NCBI GenBank assembly: GCA_028275645.1
Contig: JAPWUH010000027.1
Coordinates: forward strand, 1-11,915
Source: Caldivirga sp.
Lineage (GTDB): Archaea > Thermoproteota > Thermoprotei > Thermoproteales > Thermocladiaceae
Length of the DNA stretch: 11,915 nucleotides
Direction of reading: 5' to 3'
Positions 7,765 to 11,915 of this stretch are shown one piece after another. The position numbers were made by a program, and so were the translations under genes. The notes under the pieces are model-generated. The model saw only the letters and a list, made by a program, of their open reading frames with translations, did no database searches and was not told the DNA's origin. Each line of letters begins with the position of its first letter. Positions within the stretch are counted from its first letter, which is position 1.

Positions 7765-8413
7765 GTTCCCGGGGACTAACGGGGACTTAGATGTTGCTCA
7801 TGTGCTCAATAGGGTAGTGGGCCTTAGGGCTGACGTAGTGTGGCATGAGAAATTCGAAGGCGAGGGTTACGATGCGGTTGTAATACCAGGTGGCTTTAGC
7901 TATGGTGATTGGCTCAGGGCAGGGGCCATAGCCTCAAGAAGCCCAGCTCTAAAGGAGATTAGGGAAATGGCCAGTGATGGAAAGCCCATCCTAGGCATAT
8001 GCAATGGCTTTCAGATACTCGTCGAGTCAGGGCTATTGCCAGGTGCGCTGTTACCCAACGACCCACCCAGGTTCATGGCGAGGTGGGTTAGGGTTAAGGT
8101 ACTCAATACCAAGACACCCTTCACCGCCATGTATAACGACGGCGAGGTGGCTTCAATGCCCATAGCCCACGGTGAGGGAAGGTACTACATCGACAATACC
8201 ATCAGCGTCAACGCTGTATTCACCTACCACGGCGAGAACCCAAACGGGTCTATCAACAGTATCGCTGGCGTAGCCAGCGGTGACGGTAATGTGGTTGGTT
8301 TAATGCCACACCCTGAGAGGGCCTCTGAGGATGCACTGGTGCCTAGGGGGCATGGTAAGGGTGGTTTGAAGCTATGGTTGAGTCTTAGGGAGAGCTTATT
8401 GAGGGGGTGGTGA
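7745..8413 (+). CDS. purQ: FGAM synthetase glutaminase subunit PurQ
   Basis: A class I (triad) glutamine amidotransferase that supplies ammonia to PurL. The ATG at 7745 gives 222 residues and the family N-terminus [16 protein letters not shown] at 7736 would add three residues; GGTG at 7735-7738 is well placed as the ribosome binding site of 7745. Motifs: [15 protein letters not shown] (47-61), the nucleophile elbow GICNGFQ with Cys86 (84-90), [10 protein letters not shown] (139-148), and MPHPERA with His189 and Glu191 (187-193), completing the triad. It lies between purS (20-base overlap) and purT (1-base overlap). Confidence 0.95.
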   Translation: MRVAVIRFPGTNGDLDVAHVLNRVVGLRADVVWHEKFEGEGYDAVVIPGGFSYGDWLRAGAIASRSPALKEIREMASDGKPILGICNGFQILVESGLLPGALLPNDPPRFMARWVRVKVLNTKTPFTAMYNDGEVASMPIAHGEGRYYIDNTISVNAVFTYHGENPNGSINSIAGVASGDGNVVGLMPHPERASEDALVPRGHGKGGLKLWLSLRESLLRGW

Positions 8414-9624
8414 TGGAGTTCGGCACACCGCTAATGGAGGGGGCTAGGAAGGTTCTCCTGCTGGGTAGTGGTGAGTTGGGTAAGGAGATGGCCATAGAGG
8501 CCCAGAGGCTTGGCGTTGAGGTTGTAGCTGTGGATAGGTACGATATGGCGCCCGCGATGCACATAGCCCATAGGAGGTATGTGGTCAACATGATGGATGG
8601 GGACGCCGTTAGGGCGGTGGTGAGGAGGGAGACCCCGGACGCCATTATAGCCGAGATAGAGGCCATAAACACCGACGCTCTCATGAAACTTGAGGAGGAG
8701 GGGTTCAGGGTGGTGCCTAACGCCAGGGCAGTTAAGGTATGCATGAATAGGGTGGAATTGAGGATTCTGGCCGCTGAGAAGCTGGGGTTACCGACGACTA
8801 GGTACCATATAGCTGAGTCACCTAGCGACGTGGAAAGCGCCTGTAGGGATTTGGGTTACCCATGCCTAGTAAAGCCTGAGATGAGTTCAAGTGGACATGG
8901 GCACGTGGTTATCAGAAATAGGGATGAGGTCGAGAAGGGGTTTAAGCAAGCCATTCAACACGCCAGAGGAGTAAGTAAACAGGTAGTAGTAGAGGAGTTC
9001 GTGGAGATAGATAGGGAGTTCACGGTATTGACGTATAGGCACAGGGTTTTGGATAAGGCTGAGATAAGGACTCTGATACCCATTGAACATCAAAGGCCCA
9101 GAGGGGTCTTCCATTACGTGGAGTCCTGGCACCCACTAACCGCCGAGGAAACGGTGTTAAGGACAGCTAGGGAAATAGCGACTAAGGTTGTAGATGAGTT
9201 GGGTGGACTCGGGATCTACGGCGTGGAACTGATACTAACGAGGGATGGTAGACTACTATTCAGCGAAGTTGCGCCTAGACCACACGATACAGGGCTCGTG
9301 ACGCTGGTGAGCACGGACATAAATGAATTCCAAATACATGTCAGGGCAGCGCTGGGGCTTCAAATACCTGAAGTTAAGCTCGTAACCCCAGCAGCATCAC
9401 ATGTAATAATTGCCGATAACGAGGGCTACGCACCGAGGTTCATAGGCATTGAGGAAGCCTTGGCAATACCAGGCGTTCAGGTTAGGCTTTTCGGTAAACC
9501 AAACACGTATAGGGGTAGGAGAATGGGCGTGGTTTTAGCCGTCGGGAATACTGTTGAGGAGGCTAGGGAAAGGGCAAGGCTTGCAGCCTCTAGGATCAAG
9601 GTAATTCCTAAGATCCCTGAATAA
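8413..9624 (+). CDS. purT: Formate-dependent GAR transformylase PurT
   Basis: Makes FGAR from GAR, formate and ATP, so this step does not need 10-formyl-folate (no purN is seen). The 403-residue ATP-grasp protein resembles E. coli PurT along its length: [13 protein letters not shown] (13-25), [11 protein letters not shown] (40-50), EIEAINTD (81-88), VKPEMSSSG (153-161), VESWHP, GVELIL and [16 protein letters not shown]. The ATP-loop motif SSSGKGQ of E. coli reads SSSGHGH here, replacing Lys with His162 and Gln with His164. ATG 8413 overlaps the purQ TGA (TGATG) and has GAGGGGG five bases upstream; an in-frame GTG at 8407 would add two residues. It is the last gene of the purSQT operon. Confidence 0.96.
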   Translation: MEFGTPLMEGARKVLLLGSGELGKEMAIEAQRLGVEVVAVDRYDMAPAMHIAHRRYVVNMMDGDAVRAVVRRETPDAIIAEIEAINTDALMKLEEEGFRVVPNARAVKVCMNRVELRILAAEKLGLPTTRYHIAESPSDVESACRDLGYPCLVKPEMSSSGHGHVVIRNRDEVEKGFKQAIQHARGVSKQVVVEEFVEIDREFTVLTYRHRVLDKAEIRTLIPIEHQRPRGVFHYVESWHPLTAEETVLRTAREIATKVVDELGGLGIYGVELILTRDGRLLFSEVAPRPHDTGLVTLVSTDINEFQIHVRAALGLQIPEVKLVTPAASHVIIADNEGYAPRFIGIEEALAIPGVQVRLFGKPNTYRGRRMGVVLAVGNTVEEARERARLAASRIKVIPKIPE

Positions 9625-9653
9625 CGTGGTTAAAATAGCAGAAAAGGCACTAG

Positions 9654-9696
9654 GATTAAATCGATTAAATCTTTAATCTAACCCCAGCACCTTTTT
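9654..9696. terminator. Possible terminator region between purT and the convergent gene
   Basis: GATTAAATC occurs twice in tandem (9654-9671), and the second copy pairs with TTTAATC (9672-9678) as a 7-base stem with a 2-base loop. A run of five T follows at 9692-9696. Archaeal termination depends mainly on T-rich tracts, so the T run about 70 bases after purT is the better candidate; the hairpin is AT-only and weak. Confidence 0.3.
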
Positions 9697-9717
9697 CCGA
9701 TTAAACGCACTATTAAC

Positions 9718-10149
9718 TCACCAGTATTGGGGCCTCTCGCTGTATCTCACCTTATCCGGAGGGTCATCAATGAACCTCCACTTCCCTGAACCAGCAGCCA
9801 ATATAATTATGCCGAACTCCTCAGCCAGCACGTCGCTTATCAAAACCTCCTCCTCCGTTGGTGATATCATTACATCAACGAACTTAGGGCCCACCTCCCT
9901 ATCGCCGGTAACAACCCAGGCCTGTAAAGCTTCCCTAACAAGGAACACCCTCACTGGGCCACCCGCAGTCCCAACCTCAATTACGCTTGATGTAGGTGGT
10001 GGAGGGTAGAGCGAGAGCTGCCTAGCCAGGGGAATGGGTATGAGGAGCTGTGGACTCTCAGCCTCAAAGCCACTGTTGACCAGGGCGGAGATCTCAATGG
10101 TCTCTTGCGAGGTCTTAGACCTAAGCCTTAGTCTCACCCTCACGGCCAT
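9718..10149 (-). CDS. Small protein resembling a retropepsin-like aspartyl protease
   Basis: A 143-residue protein without signal peptide or membrane segment. SALVNSGFEAESPQLLIP (21-38) followed by a helix LARQL resembles the active-site strand of clan AA retropepsin-like proteases, normally ALVDTG or ALVDSG, and EEVLISDVLAEEFGIII (99-115) resembles their second structural repeat (LLGxDFLxxxxxxID). The catalytic Asp would be Asn25, so proteolysis is doubtful; a binding or scaffold role is possible. The match is to a short motif plus predicted strand pattern, so the assignment is tentative. The start ATG has GAGGTG five bases upstream, held within a hairpin. It converges on purT and is not part of the purine cluster by orientation. 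Upstream DNA carries 33-base repeats and a small overlapping reading frame. Confidence 0.7.
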   Translation of the reverse strand: MAVRVRLRLRSKTSQETIEISALVNSGFEAESPQLLIPIPLARQLSLYPPPPTSSVIEVGTAGGPVRVFLVREALQAWVVTGDREVGPKFVDVMISPTEEEVLISDVLAEEFGIIILAAGSGKWRFIDDPPDKVRYSERPQYW

Positions 10150-10258
10150 ATCCCCACCTCAGGGGATATATGTGGCCTATCCTACCCCTCCTCAACCTAT
10201 ATATGTGCCCTATCCTCACCCTCACACCATGATTTGTCTCATTCCCCTGAGCAGCCAT
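10121..10258 (-). CDS. Possible 45-residue peptide with an 11-residue tandem repeat
   Basis: A small frame starting at the ATG at 10258 and ending with TAG inside the first 29 bases of the protease-like gene. It encodes RIGHIYRLRRG followed directly by RIGHIYPLRWG (residues 15-36), and is rich in Arg. Of five codon differences between the repeats, three are synonymous, which hints at selection on the peptide, though the sample is tiny. A TATA-like box lies about 36 bases upstream. A longer GTG-started version from 10342 (73 residues) would contain that box and is less likely. The alternative is non-coding DNA whose 33-base repeat, being divisible by three, yields a repeated peptide by chance. 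Confidence 0.22.
   Translation of the reverse strand: MAAQGNETNHGVRVRIGHIYRLRRGRIGHIYPLRWGYGREGETKA
10148..10169 (-). promoter_or_regulatory. Hairpin enclosing the ribosome binding site and start of the protease-like gene
   Basis: ATATCCCC and GGGGATAT form a perfect 8-base stem around a 6-base loop. In the minus-strand mRNA the loop is TGAGGT, which holds most of the GAGGTG ribosome binding site, and the right arm includes the first two bases of the ATG at 10149. GGCC flanks both sides less symmetrically (10144-10147 and 10174-10177). It could control translation or be a protein-binding palindrome. Confidence 0.45.
10151..10216. repeat. Two tandem 33-base repeats upstream of the protease-like gene
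   Basis: On the minus strand the units share AGGATAGGSCACATATAT, then diverge (AGGTTGAGGAGGGGT against CCCCTGAGGTGGGGA). They differ at about 7 of 33 positions. The preceding bases GTGAGGGTGAG also recur inside the start of the downstream gene, so the whole block looks like repeated duplication of the gene's 5' end. Confidence 0.6.
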
Positions 10259-10288
10259 GTAGTACCTAACCCTATACACCATACGTGG

Positions 10289-10298
10289 GATATAAATC
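10289..10298 (-). promoter_or_regulatory. TATA-like box upstream of the protease-like gene
   Basis: GATTTATATC on the minus strand. Its spacing would start a transcript near 10268, giving the 45-residue frame a short leader and the protease-like gene a leader of about 120 bases. The repeat units carry weaker TATATA stretches closer to the gene, so the true promoter is uncertain. Confidence 0.3.
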
Positions 10299-10557
10299 TT
10301 ACTAACATTCACGTAATCATTACCTTTCAGAGACCACGCCACGGTGCTCAGCCTTAACCTCAGGCATCAACTACGTTACGAGGAGATTAGTATGCTAGAG
10401 GATTAAATAATTGGTGTATGGCATAGGAGAGAAACAGGGAATAATGTAATGAGTATTAGGGCTCTGGTAAGGCCTTAAGTCATTGCAGTGCTCTTCACAT
10501 TTTATAATTATATTATGTGGGTAAATTATTGTGATAGCTACATTATTATTTCAAGGC

Positions 10558-10564
10558 TTATAAA
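10558..10564 (+). promoter_or_regulatory. TATA box of the PaREP1 gene
   Basis: TTATAAA is centred 24 bases before the GTG at 10585, placing transcription at the start codon. This leaderless spacing decides in favour of the GTG start. Confidence 0.6.
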
Positions 10565-10584
10565 CTTGAAGGTTAAGTATTGGT

Positions 10585-11043
10585 GTGCAGGAATTACTGA
10601 GGTTGATAAGTGAGGAGAGTAGGAAGAGGGGTATGAGCCCAGAGCTCTTCCTAGCAGACTTAATAGTGCAGAGACTTGACCCAAAGGAGAGGGTAAGTGT
10701 ATACCTGAAACTTCATGAGGCACTCCTGAGAGGGGCTGAGGAGGAGTATGCGAGGGGTGATTTGGTTCAGGCCAGCGAGAAGCTTTGGGGCTCAGTCGCC
10801 TCACTGCTCAATGCAATAGCCGAGGTTAGGGGTTGGGAGCACTATAGCCATAGGGACTATGACGTAATAGTGCAGAACATATACGAAGAGACTGGTGATA
10901 AGGAATTGGTACTTTACTTCGGTATGGCCGAAAGACTACATGCTAATTTCTACAACAACTTCATGAGCAAGGAGGTCTTCGAACTCCATAGGGATTACGT
11001 GCTCAAGTTGATTAACAAATTGAAAGAATTCATCAAGCAATAG
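10585..11043 (+). CDS. PaREP1 family protein
   Basis: A 152-residue, mostly helical protein matching the archaeal PaREP1 family first noted as a repeated family in Pyrobaculum aerophilum. The core is present: LDPKERVSVYLKLHEALL (31-48), then GDLVQASEKLWGSVAS (58-73), IAEVRGWEHYSHRDY (78-92) and the LHANFYNNFM segment (118-127). The biochemical role of the family is unknown. From memory Pfam groups it with HEPN/KNTase C-terminal helical domains; R82-x6-H89 fits the R-x4-6-H spacing of HEPN RNases, but this is suggestive only. No nucleotidyltransferase partner gene is next to it. The GTG start is supported by the leaderless TATA spacing. A perfect 18-base palindrome begins directly after its TAG stop. 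Confidence 0.88.
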   Translation: MQELLRLISEESRKRGMSPELFLADLIVQRLDPKERVSVYLKLHEALLRGAEEEYARGDLVQASEKLWGSVASLLNAIAEVRGWEHYSHRDYDVIVQNIYEETGDKELVLYFGMAERLHANFYNNFMSKEVFELHRDYVLKLINKLKEFIKQ

Positions 11044-11061
11044 TTATTAAACGTTTAATAA
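11044..11061. repeat. 18-base perfect palindrome after the PaREP1 gene
   Basis: TTATTAAACGTTTAATAA is symmetrical about 11052/11053 and abuts the PaREP1 stop codon. It has no T run after it on the plus strand, so it looks more like a protein-binding site or replication/repeat element than a simple terminator. It lies about 35-50 bases before the decayed gene. Confidence 0.55.
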
Positions 11062-11093
11062 AAATTAAGTAACTCCTTGCCAACTCCATATTG

Positions 11094-11700
11094 ATGTCAG
11101 TGAGCCAATCCTTCGAGTACTTGGAGAAACTTAGGGACTTCTTCTACGGCATGCTAGAGCTCAAGGATAGGCTGAGGGAGAGGGGCTTCACCTAGCCTAG
11201 ACCGTACCCGTTTGATGGCGTAGCCATTGGTACGGTTAAGGTTGGTTCCCGGCAATGCTTAAGGATAGTGTGATTATGGATGTAACAAAGGTTGGTGTTA
11301 TGGTGCCTGATAAGTTACTGTATGATGTGAGGAGAGCTAGTGGTTATGAGGTACTGAAGGCTTGGTGTTGCGTATAGGATGTGTATTTTCCAAATTATGT
11401 TCAGCAAAGATGATATCTATGAAGCGAATTTAGTAAGGGAGCCTCTTCAATAGCAGTTCGGTGTTAAGGTCTTAGTCTATAAGTTTAGTAATGGTATAGT
11501 GTTAAAAGATACCGGAGATGATGCCATACAGATGCTGAAGGAAACACTGCCATACATTGACTCACCCACTTGATGCGTTAACCCCAATAAATGATTTTTC
11601 ATAGTAAGACTAAGGTTGATTACAGGATATTTAACCAATCAATCGTGATGCAGATAGGTTAATAAGTATTGCCGATAAGTATGGTGTAGACCGCGAATGA
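11094..11700 (+). pseudogene. Decayed gene of unrecognised family
   Basis: A chain of protein-like segments in changing frames ending in a TGA that overlaps the next ATG (ATGA). The ATG at 11094 opens 33 codons (ending RERGFT) to TAG 11193-11195. The same frame continues as PRPYPFDGVAIGTVKVGS to about 11250. A second frame carries DVTKVGVMVPDKLLYDVRR and GYEVLK (about 11255-11357). The first frame resumes with MFSKDDIYEANLVREPLQ, TAG at 11451-11453, then FGVKVLVYKFSNGIVLKD to TGA 11571-11573. Two further shifts give KVDYRIFNQ and NRDADRLISIADKYGVDRE to 11700. At least two to three stops and about four frameshifts over some 200 codons mean it cannot make a full protein. No family is recognised. 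The surrounding genes are intact, so sequencing error is an unlikely cause. Confidence 0.6.
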
Positions 11701-11915
11701 CGAAGGGTCAGTATTATGCAGGTCTTCTTCAGGCTGTATCTACAATACTTCCACTGACCATAGCAATAAGAGCCTCTAATAATATGCTGATAACCACTAT
11801 ACCACTCTTGGCGAGGTATGATTTTGGTTTCAGTAATACCTTGGTTGGGCTTATCTCCGCCTTAGTATCGTTGATGACATTCGTGAGTAGTGGTATCATA
11901 AATTCAAAGTTACAT
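11697..11915 (+). CDS. MFS transporter, N-terminus (3' end beyond the window)
   Basis: An open frame of 73 codons from the ATG at 11697 to the window edge, starting in an ATGA overlap with the preceding decayed frame. The N-terminus is hydrophobic with two membrane segments: one through LLQAVSTILPLTIAI (about 10-24) with the following RASNNMLITTIPLLAR typical of MFS TM1, and a second through LVGLISALVSLMTFVSSGI (about 49-67) ending before a short loop. The substrate cannot be told from this part. The overlap suggests it was once co-transcribed with the intact version of the upstream gene. Confidence 0.72.
   Translation, partial: MTKGQYYAGLLQAVSTILPLTIAIRASNNMLITTIPLLARYDFGFSNTLVGLISALVSLMTFVSSGIINSKLH

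Larger units (their letters stand above)
10259..10584. other. Intergenic region, no convincing gene
   Basis: No frame here has the length or composition of a gene. It holds a minus-strand TATA-like box (10289-10298), the 10-base palindrome TAAGGCCTTA (10468-10477), AT-rich DNA from about 10499, and the plus-strand promoter of the next gene. I found no tRNA-like structure and no paired C/D boxes. Confidence 0.5.

Noticed and set aside
8385..8744. Minus-strand frame of 119 residues opposite purT
   Set aside because: It lies wholly antisense to the well-supported purQ end and purT start and has Ser/Thr-rich shadow composition.
10151..10216. CRISPR array
   Set aside because: There are only two units, directly adjacent with no spacers, and they differ from each other.
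10226..10252. C/D box guide RNA suggested by ATGATTT and CTGA
   Set aside because: The C box deviates at two positions, the boxes are too close, and no terminal stem or D'/C' pair is seen.
10034..10357. Plus-strand Pro-rich frame (107 residues) as a gene
   Set aside because: It is antisense to the protease-like gene start and its repeats only mirror the 33-base DNA repeat; it has no promoter or ribosome binding site of note.
10538..10804. Minus-strand frame of 88 residues
   Set aside because: It is a shadow of the PaREP1 gene, with a Ser/Pro-rich composition typical of antisense frames.

Overview
The window looks like a chromosomal segment of a hyperthermophilic crenarchaeon, most likely of the Thermoproteales (Vulcanisaeta/Caldivirga-like). 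This rests on the bacillus/archaeal-style split PurS+PurQ+PurL FGAM synthetase, a formate-using PurT, a PaREP1-family protein (a family expanded in Thermoproteales), heavy AGG/TTA codon use, and TATA boxes about 25 bases before the start codon of first-in-operon genes, as expected for leaderless transcripts. The genus is an inference from pattern, not from a database match.

Bases 1-9624 are a de novo purine (IMP) cluster. A plus-strand operon enters from the left with purL (5' end cut off), then purF, a purF-like paralogue and purM, with overlaps or gaps of only a few bases. purC lies on the minus strand, tail to tail with purM and sharing 4 bases with it. purC and purD diverge from a 94-base AT-rich region holding a TATA box for each. 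purS, purQ and purT form a third transcription unit with its own TATA box. Together they cover PRPP to phosphoribosylamine (PurF), GAR (PurD), FGAR (PurT, with formate and ATP), FGAM (PurS/Q/L), AIR (PurM) and SAICAR (PurC). The AIR carboxylation enzymes, PurB and the last two formylation/cyclisation steps are not in the window.

The most striking item is the second PurF-like protein (2876-4090). It has lost the N-terminal Cys nucleophile and the other glutaminase motifs but keeps the PRPP motif and all four Cys expected to bind a 4Fe-4S cluster. The catalytically intact PurF next to it has a flexible phosphoribosyltransferase loop shortened by about four residues, exactly where the paralogue keeps the canonical length and the V-x-x-K segment. 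The two losses are complementary and suggest a two-subunit amidophosphoribosyltransferase.

Bases 9625-11915 are accessory. They hold a minus-strand protein resembling a retropepsin-like aspartyl protease with Asn in place of the catalytic Asp; its start codon and ribosome binding site sit in a perfect hairpin, next to a 33-base tandem repeat that can encode an 11-residue peptide repeat. A leaderless PaREP1-family gene follows, then an 18-base perfect palindrome, a heavily decayed gene of unknown family, and the N-terminus of an MFS transporter that runs off the right edge.
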